From contig JAFLTK010000344.1 of assembly GCA_022511505.1 (NCBI GenBank), positions 1-36,730 on the forward strand: 36,730 nucleotides of DNA, read 5' to 3'. Below are positions 9,368 to 18,397 of this stretch, piece by piece (the first letter of the stretch is position 1; each line of letters opens with the position of its first letter). Position numbers and translations under genes: made by a program. Source of the DNA: Muribaculaceae bacterium. GTDB taxonomy: Bacteria; Bacteroidota; Bacteroidia; Bacteroidales; Muribaculaceae. A model generated the notes under the pieces. That model was not told the origin of the DNA. It saw only the letters and a list, made by a program, of their open reading frames with translations, and made no database searches.

Positions 9368-10768
9368 TTAGAGTTTTTCGGCGACGAGCCGCTCGGTAGC
9401 ACGCCACCACATTTCGAGCCATCGGGCCTCGGGCGCGCGTGAGGCGGTTTTGCCGACGGCGGTGTTGAGGCGCGAGGCAATGAGCGGATAGTCAGACGCG
9501 AGCGTCATCACGCGGCGCGGGGCGACCCCGTTGACCAAATCAAACGGGTGGCTGCCGGGCTCGGGGTTAAAGAGGTCGAGCGAGCGGCGGTTGCCGCGTA
9601 TTTCGAGTATCCACTGGCGATATTGGGAGGCAATCTCTTTGAGGGCGCTCATAAAGCGGCTGCTGTATAGGCTCGAGAAATTGCCTTTCTTGGCGTTGTT
9701 GGCGTCAAAAGTGTCGCTGCTGAAATAATTGAAGTTATCGAGCAGGGCGTTGGCAAGCAGGCTGAACTGCACCATCGGACCGTAGAGTTCGCGTCGCATC
9801 TCGTCATAAAACGAGTCAAAGGAGACATCGTCCTTCAGGTCGCGCAATCCGAGCTCTTTGCTGACGCGGCTGTCGGCGCCGACGGTGTTGACAAAGTCGA
9901 CGATGGCCGTCGCGCCGAGGAACTCAATCAGGTGGGCGTCATTGCGCTGGGCGGCTCCGCCCTCGTGGTTGTCATATACGCGAGACATCTCGTCGCCCAG
10001 AAAGTAGAGCGCGTTAATCGAGCCGCTACGGGCAATGTTGTTCTCGTAGTAGGCAAGCGCCGAGCGAGTTTTGGATATAAATGTTGCCGAGTCAATCTCG
10101 CTGTTGCTGTCGCGGAACACGGTGAAATAGGGCAACACGGTCAGCGCGCCGATGGTGGCGTTGTTGATGATGCCAAAGTTGGGGAATGCCGTTGTTGAGC
10201 GTAATGTCTTGAGCAACAATGGAAAACCGCTGGCACCCGTGCCGCCAAAGATTGAACTGATGATGAAAATCTTGTCGCCGGCCTCAAATCGCGACATAAG
10301 CGTGGCAAAGTCGGGCGACGTTGCAATCTGGTTGAGGACCACGCTGCCGATGTTGGGGTTGCCTTTGAACCCCACTTCCATCGAGGCCGCGAGGTTCTTG
10401 TCGCTGAAAAGCATGCGGGTGATGGCCTTGTCGGCGCGTGACATCGAGGCATAGTCAATGAAACGGCCAAAGGAGCGGTCGTCGGTGTCGCGCACCCTCA
10501 ATGTGAACGACGGCAACGCCTCGACCACGCCCGTGCGGAAAAACCGCGACGGGTTCCCCTCGGGGAAGGTCTGCGTCCCGGCAACCGAGGCATAATTCTG
10601 CAACAGGGTGATGGTGCGTGTCAGGTCGGCATTGGATGCGTCGGGGTCGATGACCACGGGCACAATCTCGTCAACATCCATTTTGACTCCCGAGGCCATG
10701 AGCCACGTCAACGACCGCAACACTCGCGAGCCGGTCCCTCCGATAGCAAACAGGAAAAGTTTTGACAT
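9368..10768 (-). CDS. Tubulin/FtsZ-like protein
   Basis: 466 aa; N-terminal KLFLFAIGGTGSRVLRSL and glycine-rich signature FIISSIFGGTGASGFPLLLKTLR, comparable to the tubulin GGGTGSG loop. Confidence 0.75.
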   Translation of the reverse strand: MSKLFLFAIGGTGSRVLRSLTWLMASGVKMDVDEIVPVVIDPDASNADLTRTITLLQNYASVAGTQTFPEGNPSRFFRTGVVEALPSFTLRVRDTDDRSFGRFIDYASMSRADKAITRMLFSDKNLAASMEVGFKGNPNIGSVVLNQIATSPDFATLMSRFEAGDKIFIISSIFGGTGASGFPLLLKTLRSTTAFPNFGIINNATIGALTVLPYFTVFRDSNSEIDSATFISKTRSALAYYENNIARSGSINALYFLGDEMSRVYDNHEGGAAQRNDAHLIEFLGATAIVDFVNTVGADSRVSKELGLRDLKDDVSFDSFYDEMRRELYGPMVQFSLLANALLDNFNYFSSDTFDANNAKKGNFSSLYSSRFMSALKEIASQYRQWILEIRGNRRSLDLFNPEPGSHPFDLVNGVAPRRVMTLASDYPLIASRLNTAVGKTASRAPEARWLEMWWRATERLVAEKL

Positions 10769-10786
10769 AGGATAACTTAATGAAAA

Positions 10787-11239
10787 TCAAAATGGAGCGC
10801 GCGAGCAGTTGCTGCTGAACCACTTAACGCAATAGGAAAGGATGACAAACAAGACTATTGACAGGATGGCGTTGGCCACGCCAAACATTATCAGGTCGTT
10901 TTCATAGATGGGTAACGGCGTGTGCAGCCCCGTTGCCGGGTCGACGCTGACCATCTTGCCGTCAGCCATGTGTCCGGCAAGCCACTGCCAACCGACGACA
11001 AAGTTTATCGCCGCGTTTATGGCCAGAAAGATGAACCAACTGCCAAAGTTATTGAAATTGGGGTAGTTGATAATAAAGTAGAAGAGCACCACTATCAGTG
11101 CAGTGATGCCAAGGACGCTCAACAACATCGGCCAGGTCATGTCGCCGGGCTGAAGCGCCGAGGCTGTTCCGAGCAGATAGGAGTCGAGCGTGCCGCCAAA
11201 GAGGCCGCTGAACAGACTGTAAATTCCTGTCAATATCAT
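10787..11239 (-). CDS. Small polytopic membrane protein of unknown function
   Basis: 150 aa with at least three hydrophobic spans (MLLSVLGITALIVVLFYFII, WFIFLAINAAINFVVGW, IMFGVANAILSIVLFVILSYCV); start abuts the stop of the upstream gene. Confidence 0.75.
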   Translation of the reverse strand: MILTGIYSLFSGLFGGTLDSYLLGTASALQPGDMTWPMLLSVLGITALIVVLFYFIINYPNFNNFGSWFIFLAINAAINFVVGWQWLAGHMADGKMVSVDPATGLHTPLPIYENDLIMFGVANAILSIVLFVILSYCVKWFSSNCSRAPF

Positions 11240-12466
11240 TTATTTGCGTTTTAATTCAAAAGTGAAATCGGTCAATTCATTCTTGTTGTTGAAGCCCTCG
11301 ACAACGCCCTGAAGCAGAGCGCCGATGCCGACGGTGCGGTCAAGTCGTCCCTCGACATCGCTGATGCCGCTGTCGTCGGTCTGCTCGACCCACTCGGGGA
11401 GCGCCGGCGGGGTGAACAGGATTTTCTCCTGGTCGATGCGCGAATTTCGGTCGATGGCCACCTCGAGGAAAACGCTGTAAGGCGAGTCGGGGTTGGTGAC
11501 TTGGCCGATGCGCTTAATCGACATGCCGGGAACGAGGCCCGTGCCGCGGTAGCAGGCCGTGTCAAGTTGGGTGGCCTCGGGTTGGAGGGTGGGGCGCATG
11601 TCGGCGCTGATGTAGAGGGTGTATTGGTTGCCGATGGCGGTGACGGTGTTGCCGTTCATCGCCTGATTGGTGACGCGATAGTTGACCGCAACGGGTCGGG
11701 TGAAACCGGCCATTTCGCGGAAACCGTGGCCCACGATATTCTCGGCCGGAACGTCGCGCAACAGCGTGGCGAGATAGTCGCGTCGACCGGCGAGCCAGAT
11801 GTAGTAGGGGCGTGGTGCGCCGTCAAGAGTTGTCGTGCGGCCGTCGGGGTAGAAATAACGGCCCGAAAACGGCGACTCCATTTTCAAGACAACGATGCCG
11901 AGCGAGGGGACACGCTTGATGGTCGCGCTGACGGCGTTGGAGATGGCGATGCGGCGGTTGTTGAGTTGTGACGCGGTCGACGCGCCGCCGGTAGTGTTAA
12001 GGTCTAAGATGCAGTCACTGACAAAGATAGAGGTAGTCGTGTCGCTGACCGAGTCGAGAAAGCGGCCAATCATGGCGGCCATGTCAGAGTTGGAGCGGTT
12101 GCCCCCGGCAGCCGCAAAAGCCTCGGGAGTCAAATCGCCGATGAAATTGGACAGGCTGCCGCCGTAGGGGATGACGGTCGAGTTAATGTAGTAGAGGCGC
12201 GTAGTGTCGGCATGCTCGCCAAGGCGGCTGACGTAACTGTAGACAGCATCGGTCAGCGACGCGTCGGGAGCCATGTAACCGTCCATGCTGCCCGAATTTT
12301 CGACAAAAACATTCAGCGCCTGCGCCGGGATAGAGTCGGTCACCTCGCTGTCGGGCGAAATGACCTCAATCTGCGACCCGCCGCAACTTGCAACGGCAAA
12401 AGCAACTACCGCGGCAATCGCCGATTTATAGCAAAAGTCCTTGATTGACAAATGAAACTGTTTCAC
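11240..12466 (-). CDS. vWA-like lipoprotein
   Basis: Lipobox AFAVASCGG; MIDAS-like LNVFVENSGSMDGYM; IFVSDCILDL further on. Track ORF begins at TTG 12514, but a TATCTTTG -7 box lies at 12499-12492 and a GTG at 12466 gives VKQFHLSIKDFCYKSAIAAVVAFAVASC, so the start is revised. Confidence 0.75.
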   Translation of the reverse strand: MKQFHLSIKDFCYKSAIAAVVAFAVASCGGSQIEVISPDSEVTDSIPAQALNVFVENSGSMDGYMAPDASLTDAVYSYVSRLGEHADTTRLYYINSTVIPYGGSLSNFIGDLTPEAFAAAGGNRSNSDMAAMIGRFLDSVSDTTTSIFVSDCILDLNTTGGASTASQLNNRRIAISNAVSATIKRVPSLGIVVLKMESPFSGRYFYPDGRTTTLDGAPRPYYIWLAGRRDYLATLLRDVPAENIVGHGFREMAGFTRPVAVNYRVTNQAMNGNTVTAIGNQYTLYISADMRPTLQPEATQLDTACYRGTGLVPGMSIKRIGQVTNPDSPYSVFLEVAIDRNSRIDQEKILFTPPALPEWVEQTDDSGISDVEGRLDRTVGIGALLQGVVEGFNNKNELTDFTFELKRK

Positions 12467-12491
12467 AATTGGTTGGTGTTTTTTCAAAGCA

Positions 12492-12499
12492 CAAAGATA
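12492..12499 (-). promoter_or_regulatory. -7 box upstream of vWA/tubulin/Hsp70-like operon
   Basis: caaagata on + strand = TATCTTTG on minus, 25 nt before the GTG at 12466. Confidence 0.5.
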
Positions 12500-12539
12500 A
12501 ACATTTTTTGTCAATCTAAAAAGTCTTATTTAAAAAGTG

Positions 12540-13382
12540 TTAATGGGTGGAATGGTAGTTGATGAGGCCGGGGAGGGTGGAGGGGACAACCTTGCGGATG
12601 GTCATGCCAAAGTCGCGGGCTACGCGGTGGAGGATTGGCTCAAAGGTGGTTGCGATTGACCCGACGAAGCAGAGGTTGTCGCCGTTGTAGCGATAGGAGG
12701 CGATGTTGCGCACAAAGAACTGCATGAAGCTGTCATAGATTAACTGGATGACATATTCGTTGTCGAGAGCTTCGGCGAGAAAGAAGGAGTATTGGGATAG
12801 GGTTTTGTTGGGGAGGGAGTTGGTGTAGACGCCGTCCATGATTTCGTCGACAGTCAGTTGGTGCCGTTCATAGAAGGCTTCGCGCAGAGGGGCGGGGGCA
12901 ATCTCTTTGAGGCAGTCGGCGACAAATCGCTTGCCGAGGAAAGCGCCGGAGCCTTCGTCGCCGAGGATGTATCCCAGTGGTCGAACGTTTTGAACGATTT
13001 GCTCGCCGTCATAGAGGCATGAGTTGGAGCCTGTCCCGAGGATGCACGCCATGCCGGGCTCATCGCCCAGGAGGCCGCGGGCGGCGGCGAGGAGGTTGCT
13101 TTCGACAAAGACGCGTGTCTTGAACTGGGCGGTCAGCGACTGCTCCATAATCTTGATTTTCTCGGGGTTGGCACATCCGGCGCCATAGAAATAGACCGGT
13201 CCCCAACGGCGGCGGAAAAAGCTGGGGGGCAACTCGAGGCGGATGCTGTGGGAAATCTCGCGACGGGTTTGAAAATAGGGGTTTAGACCCGCGGTCAAGG
13301 CCGATTCCACGGGTTGTTGATTGTTGTCGTCAATGAGGGCCCACTGGGTGCGTGTGGAGGAACTATCGGCGATAACTTTCAT
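12540..13382 (-). CDS. BadF/BadG/BcrA/BcrD-family ATPase, N-acetylglucosamine kinase-like
   Basis: MKVIADSSSTRTQWALID...GAGC...ACILGTGSNSCLYDG...LGYILGDEGSGAFLGK; start trimmed from track (13451) to internal ATG at 13382. Confidence 0.85.
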   Translation of the reverse strand: MKVIADSSSTRTQWALIDDNNQQPVESALTAGLNPYFQTRREISHSIRLELPPSFFRRRWGPVYFYGAGCANPEKIKIMEQSLTAQFKTRVFVESNLLAAARGLLGDEPGMACILGTGSNSCLYDGEQIVQNVRPLGYILGDEGSGAFLGKRFVADCLKEIAPAPLREAFYERHQLTVDEIMDGVYTNSLPNKTLSQYSFFLAEALDNEYVIQLIYDSFMQFFVRNIASYRYNGDNLCFVGSIATTFEPILHRVARDFGMTIRKVVPSTLPGLINYHSTH

Positions 13383-13547
13383 TGTTGGATGTTGGTTAAA
13401 ACGTGTTAAATGGTTGGTTGACAGATGGTGAGAGAAAATGCAACGCGACAAGAAACAGCATTGTAGGAGTCATTGCCGGCATCATGGCAATCGTTGCCTT
13501 GAAGATGAACAAACATGAACGACAAGATGTTTCTATAGAGTAGCGCG

Positions 13548-13555
13548 CAAAGGTA
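13548..13555 (-). promoter_or_regulatory. -7 box for the BadF-like gene
   Basis: caaaggta on + strand = TACCTTTG on minus; implies ~160-nt leader. Confidence 0.45.
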
Positions 13556-13602
13556 GTAATAAATTTCAAAAAATGCAACTTGCTGAAATGATGAATAATT
13601 GC

Positions 13603-13610
13603 TAAATTTG
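13603..13610 (+). promoter_or_regulatory. -7 box for the patatin gene
   Basis: TAAATTTG, ~25 nt upstream of ATG 13635. Confidence 0.5.
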
Positions 13611-13634
13611 CGCCAACCCTCTAAAAGTGTACCC

Positions 13635-14474
13635 ATGCAGATAACACTCCCCAACCTCCCGGGTCGCAAACCCTTCAAGACCGGCGTTGCCCTAAGCGGT
13701 GGCGGCGCGCGTGGCTTTGCCCATGCCGGGGCGTTGCAAGCGCTTGAGGATATGGGCGTTAAGCCCGATTTGCTTGCGGGAGTCAGCGCCGGCTCGGTGG
13801 TTTGTGTGCTGTATGCGGCCGGTATGACGCCGATGGATATCGTCAAAGTGTTTTCTGAGGCAACTTTTAGCGATTTTGCTCGCCCGACGGTGCCGCGCGA
13901 CGGTTTGTTTAAGCTTGACGGCTTTCAGGCGTTCCTCAAGCGCCATCTGGGCGATTACAAGCGTCTCGAGGAGTTGCCAATCAAGACCGTTGTCGGTGTG
14001 ACCGACTTGAACCGCTGTGAGGCGGCGATGTTTGAAACGGGCGAAATCACCGAGCGCGTTATCGCCTCGTGCTCGATACCGCTCGTGTTCAAGCCCCGCG
14101 AGATTGACGGCGTCACCTACGTCGACGGGGGTGTGTTACACAATCTGCCGGCGTGGACCATCCGCGACCGCTGCCGATACCTCGTTGGCATCAACTGTAG
14201 CCCTATGGCCCGCGAGGAGTATCAGCCGTCGTTGCTCGAGGTGGCCCATCGCACCTATAATATGATGGCCAAGCACAATGTCACGGCCGACCTTGCGCTC
14301 TGTGACCTCGCAATCGAGGTGCTCGACATTGCAAACTATCAGGTGTTTAACCTAAAGGAGATTAAGCGCGTCTATCGAGCGGGCTATGAGGCCGCCGTCA
14401 AGGCGCTGACCGACGCCGGCTTTAAATCGGGCGCCGACTCGAGGCCGCGACAACGTTTCCGCTTCAAATTTTAA
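13635..14474 (+). CDS. Patatin-like phospholipase family protein
   Basis: TGVALSGGGARGFAHAGALQAL (oxyanion loop), GVSAGSVV (GxSxG), DGGVLHN (DGG). Start at ATG 13635, as the track's TTG 13599 lies upstream of the -7 box. Confidence 0.9.
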   Translation: MQITLPNLPGRKPFKTGVALSGGGARGFAHAGALQALEDMGVKPDLLAGVSAGSVVCVLYAAGMTPMDIVKVFSEATFSDFARPTVPRDGLFKLDGFQAFLKRHLGDYKRLEELPIKTVVGVTDLNRCEAAMFETGEITERVIASCSIPLVFKPREIDGVTYVDGGVLHNLPAWTIRDRCRYLVGINCSPMAREEYQPSLLEVAHRTYNMMAKHNVTADLALCDLAIEVLDIANYQVFNLKEIKRVYRAGYEAAVKALTDAGFKSGADSRPRQRFRFKF

Positions 14475-14491
14475 TCGAACAACAATCTGCC

Positions 14492-16183
14492 ATGAATACA
14501 AAACCAATCATTTATCAAGTATTACCGCGACTTTTCACCAACTATAACGCCGACCTCACGCCCGGCGGAACCCTCGAGCAAAACGGCTCGGGAAAGTTGA
14601 ATCAGATAACCGCCCGTGTGCTCGACGGAATTAAAGAACTCGGTGTCACCCACGTGTGGTACACCGGCATCATCGAGCATGCCACGGCGACCGACTTCTC
14701 GGCCGCCGGTATTGCGCCCGATAACCCCAAGGTAGTCAAAGGGGTTGCCGGCTCGCCCTACGCCATCAAAGACTACTATGACGTCAACCCGTTTCTGGCC
14801 GAGGAGGTCGACAACCGAATGGCCGAGTTTGAGGCCCTCGTTGAGCGGACCCACAAGGCCGGCATGAAGGTGCTCATCGACTTTGTGCCCAACCACACCG
14901 CCCGCCAGTATCACAGCGACAGCGCCCCGGCCGGGATTGAGGACTTTGGCGCTCGTGACAATAGCGCCGCCGAGTTTTTGCCCTCCAACAACTATTACTA
15001 TATATCGCGCCAGCAGTTTGTGCCGTCGATAGACCTCGGCGAGGGCGACGAGGCATATATCGAGTTTCCAGCCAAGGCGACGGGCAACGACTGTTTCACG
15101 GCCTTTCCCGGCCGCGACGACTGGTATGAAACGGTTAAACTCAATTATGGCCAAAACTATGCCGACGGCTCAAAACATTTTCAACCGATTCCCGACACGT
15201 GGTTCAAGATGCTGCACATCCTCAGGTTCTGGTGTGGCAAGGGTGTCGACGGTTTCCGGTGTGACATGGCCTTCATGGTGCCGACCGAGTTCTGGCAATG
15301 GGCCATCCCCAACGTCAAGGAGCATTATCCCGACGTCATTTTTATCGCCGAAATCTATGACACCGGGCTCTATCGCGAGTTTATCGACGTGGCCGGCTTT
15401 GACTACCTATATGACAAGGTGAATCTCTATGACACGCTGCGCGGCATCGAGTGCAACCACATCTCGGCGGCCCAACTGACCCGCTGCTGGCAGACGGTCA
15501 ACGGCCTCGAGCCTCATTTGCTCAACTTCCTCGAAAACCATGACGAGCAGCGCTTTGCATCGCGCTTCTATGCCGGCGATGCGGCCCGAGTGTTGCCATC
15601 GCTCGCCGTCAGCGCCTTTATCGGCACCGGCGCCATGATGATTTATGCCGGTCAGGAACTGGGCGAGAAAGGGGAGGACGCCGAGGGGTTCAGCGGATTT
15701 GACGGCCGCACCACCATCTTTGACTATTGGAGCGTCGACACCACACGCCGCTGGCTCGACGATGGAAACGTCACCGACCGACTTCTGACCGACGACGAGC
15801 GACGCCTGCGCCGGCTCTATGCCCGCGTGCTGAACATCTGCAACACCGAGCGCGCCATCCGCGCCGGTCGCTTCTTTGACCTGATGTATGTCAACTATGA
15901 CAATCCCGACGTCGACCCCCATCGCCAGTATGTCTTCTTGCGCTGTTATGCCGGCGAGACAATCCTCGTCGCCGTCAACTTTGCCGACCATCCCGTTGAT
16001 ATGAAAATCAACATCCCCGGCCACGCCTTTGAAGTGCTCGACCTCGTCGAGCAGAGCCTCCTCGCCACCGAACTCATCAGCGGCGAGACCGCCGTCAAGC
16101 ACTTCACGCGCGAGCGTCCCTTCGAGACCCGCGTCGACGCCGCCGGCGCCGTCGTCTGGCGCATGCGTGCCGCCACCCGCTGA
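14492..16183 (+). CDS. GH13 alpha-amylase family glycoside hydrolase, cytoplasmic
   Basis: 563 aa; VLIDFVPNH, GVDGFRCDMAF, DVIFIAEIYD, FLENHDEQR; no signal peptide. Confidence 0.92.
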   Translation: MNTKPIIYQVLPRLFTNYNADLTPGGTLEQNGSGKLNQITARVLDGIKELGVTHVWYTGIIEHATATDFSAAGIAPDNPKVVKGVAGSPYAIKDYYDVNPFLAEEVDNRMAEFEALVERTHKAGMKVLIDFVPNHTARQYHSDSAPAGIEDFGARDNSAAEFLPSNNYYYISRQQFVPSIDLGEGDEAYIEFPAKATGNDCFTAFPGRDDWYETVKLNYGQNYADGSKHFQPIPDTWFKMLHILRFWCGKGVDGFRCDMAFMVPTEFWQWAIPNVKEHYPDVIFIAEIYDTGLYREFIDVAGFDYLYDKVNLYDTLRGIECNHISAAQLTRCWQTVNGLEPHLLNFLENHDEQRFASRFYAGDAARVLPSLAVSAFIGTGAMMIYAGQELGEKGEDAEGFSGFDGRTTIFDYWSVDTTRRWLDDGNVTDRLLTDDERRLRRLYARVLNICNTERAIRAGRFFDLMYVNYDNPDVDPHRQYVFLRCYAGETILVAVNFADHPVDMKINIPGHAFEVLDLVEQSLLATELISGETAVKHFTRERPFETRVDAAGAVVWRMRAATR

Positions 16184-16357
16184 AAAAACCGGCATTAGCC
16201 TCTCGTCGCCTTTACCCCTTCCTCTTTCCCTCCCTTCCCAGCCTTTTTAGCTTATAAAGCCTTTCATATATAAATACCGGAAAAGCAGGAACGGCTTATA
16301 AAGGCTGATGCAAGGCTTAAAAAGAGGCAAAAAGTGCCTCCCTTTCCCACCAAAAAA

Positions 16358-16388
16358 CACGCCTCGGGGCACGGAGCCTCGAGGCGTG
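16358..16388. terminator. Bidirectional stem-loop between convergent genes
   Basis: cacgcctcg (16358-16366) pairs with cgaggcgtg (16380-16388), preceded by AAAAAA on the plus strand. Confidence 0.6.
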
Positions 16389-16428
16389 TCGATAATATCA
16401 AATGTCGATTATATTAAGTATCAATTCA

Positions 16429-18240
16429 TTAGCGAATGATGACCTTGCTTGTCTTGCTACCCTGACGCACGATGTAGAGGCCCGGGGCAAGGTTGGTAGC
16501 GTCGGCCTTCACGCCCTGAATAGTGTAATATTCAGCAGCGTCGGCAGCCTCCTCAACGACAACGTTCTCAAGGCCGGTGGCTTTGCCTTCGGTGATGGTG
16601 AATGTGCTCGGGGTTACCTCATCGGCAATAGCGGCAGCATCGGTTGCGCCCTCGCCGCGGTAGACAAACTTAGCGCCGGTGATGTTCAGATCTGCCTTTT
16701 TGTCGTTGTTGGCATCATGATGGGTCGATAGGTTGTTTTCAGAGCCGAGAGTCAAGTTGTAGGTCTTGCCTACAAGGAGCAGCGGATGTTTATAGTCTTC
16801 AACCTCGGTACCACCAAAGTTGATGGTAGCCTCATCGAGATTAGAGTTGTTGGCGATGCGGTAGTAGCCGTTGAGCAACAGGTTTGAGAGAGAATACTCG
16901 TCGCCATCATCGGTAGTTTTGTCAAATGTAAACTGCTGAACATCGGTCGATTTTTTGAATGCGGTTTCATAATTCTCATTTCCTGCCAAATACAGCGGGC
17001 TATCAGCAACGCGAACCAAGTAGAAATTCTCAGGGGTACGCTCCTCAGGGTCAGGGTATGGATCATCCTTACGTTCTAAAGTTACTTTCATTATACCCGT
17101 TTCACTTTTTGCTCCAAAATTAAAAGTATAAGTTCCATTTTTCGCGTTGCTAGAGAACACAAAATAATACCATCCGTCATTTTCGTCAAGCACTATTTGA
17201 CCTCCTGTTATACTCGTAGGAGCACTATTCGGATAACTTACAGCATCTTTAGGATATAGTTTGACTCTTTCCACATTCGCTCCAACATTTCGAGTATGAT
17301 TATTTGAGTAGCCAGATTTACCACTAGAGTATGTTCCAAGATTTTTATAATTTTGTCCTTTATAGATTACCCCATTTCTATCACCTCCATTAAGAGGATA
17401 AATAAAAGTCAATTCATTACGATCAAAAATAAATGCTGTAACCCTAGTATTCTCAGGTAAAATGAGGTCTTTTAATTTATTATTAGAGACATTGATGGAC
17501 ATAGTCAATGAATTATGTTCGGCTGTAATACCTGACATATCCAAGTGCCTAATAACATTTTTCCTTACATTAAATTGACTAATATATGGCTGATAGCCTA
17601 TTTTCAAAGATAGTAGATTTGGACAACGCTCAATTGTCAATGTACCTCCTGAATTTATATTTCCAAAGGTATTATTACTTATATCTAATGATGTTAATCC
17701 AGTTCCATTAACATGTAGTTTTGTAATAGAACTAACACCACTAATATCCAATTCCGTAAGGCTTTCCCAATATTGTACTCTAATTTCATCCAGAGAAGTA
17801 CATCCGGACGCATTAACAGATTGTAAAAGCCCACCTTTATAAGAGCTTGAGTTGTTAGTATATTGGCTATCATCCCAACTTCCACTGTAATCTTTAGATG
17901 CGTTCGTTAACGTCTTCAACGAAGTCATTCCCGAAATATCTAAGGTAGTAAACTTAGGCTTTGCGGGAAGTGTGAGAGTAATCAATTTTGTGAAATTCTT
18001 TATGCCGGTAAGATCAAGAATTTTATCTCCAGATCCCACAGAAAGTTTGAGTTCAGTGATCTTATCCGTATCTATTTGGCTTTTGTCAGAAGATAGTGAT
18101 GTAGAATAATAAGTTTTAAGGAACGAAATAAAATTCTCATCTGGGAAATTTTCCTCACTGAGGTCAATGTAGTTCACTGCCTTGGCGAGGGAGGGGATTA
18201 TGAGGGCCAGGGTCAGTAGGATTAGTTTGAATTTTTTCAT
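16429..18240 (-). CDS. Secreted leucine-rich-repeat-like protein with T9SS/Por-type C-terminal sorting-domain-like tail
   Basis: 603 aa; signal peptide MKKFKLILLTLALIIPSLAKA; LRR-like pattern (LTELDISGVSSITKLHVNGTGLTSLDISNN); C-terminus YYTIQGVKADATNLAPGLYIVRQGSKTSKVIIR. Confidence 0.8.
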   Translation of the reverse strand: MKKFKLILLTLALIIPSLAKAVNYIDLSEENFPDENFISFLKTYYSTSLSSDKSQIDTDKITELKLSVGSGDKILDLTGIKNFTKLITLTLPAKPKFTTLDISGMTSLKTLTNASKDYSGSWDDSQYTNNSSSYKGGLLQSVNASGCTSLDEIRVQYWESLTELDISGVSSITKLHVNGTGLTSLDISNNTFGNINSGGTLTIERCPNLLSLKIGYQPYISQFNVRKNVIRHLDMSGITAEHNSLTMSINVSNNKLKDLILPENTRVTAFIFDRNELTFIYPLNGGDRNGVIYKGQNYKNLGTYSSGKSGYSNNHTRNVGANVERVKLYPKDAVSYPNSAPTSITGGQIVLDENDGWYYFVFSSNAKNGTYTFNFGAKSETGIMKVTLERKDDPYPDPEERTPENFYLVRVADSPLYLAGNENYETAFKKSTDVQQFTFDKTTDDGDEYSLSNLLLNGYYRIANNSNLDEATINFGGTEVEDYKHPLLLVGKTYNLTLGSENNLSTHHDANNDKKADLNITGAKFVYRGEGATDAAAIADEVTPSTFTITEGKATGLENVVVEEAADAAEYYTIQGVKADATNLAPGLYIVRQGSKTSKVIIR

Positions 18241-18397
18241 TTTGTATGTATTAATCGTTTAGTAATTAGTGGATTATGGTTGTTTGGTAGGTGTGTGTAA
18301 AAAATGCGGAGCAAAATTAATCAAAATAGGACCATTTTGCTGTTAAGAAATCGTTAAATTTAGTTAATAAATAATATGTCGAGGTAGCCGTTGCCTA

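Noticed and set aside
13406-13846. 146-aa minus-strand ORF across the patatin start
   Set aside because: Overlaps the conserved patatin motifs on the opposite strand and has no recognisable domain; shadow ORF.
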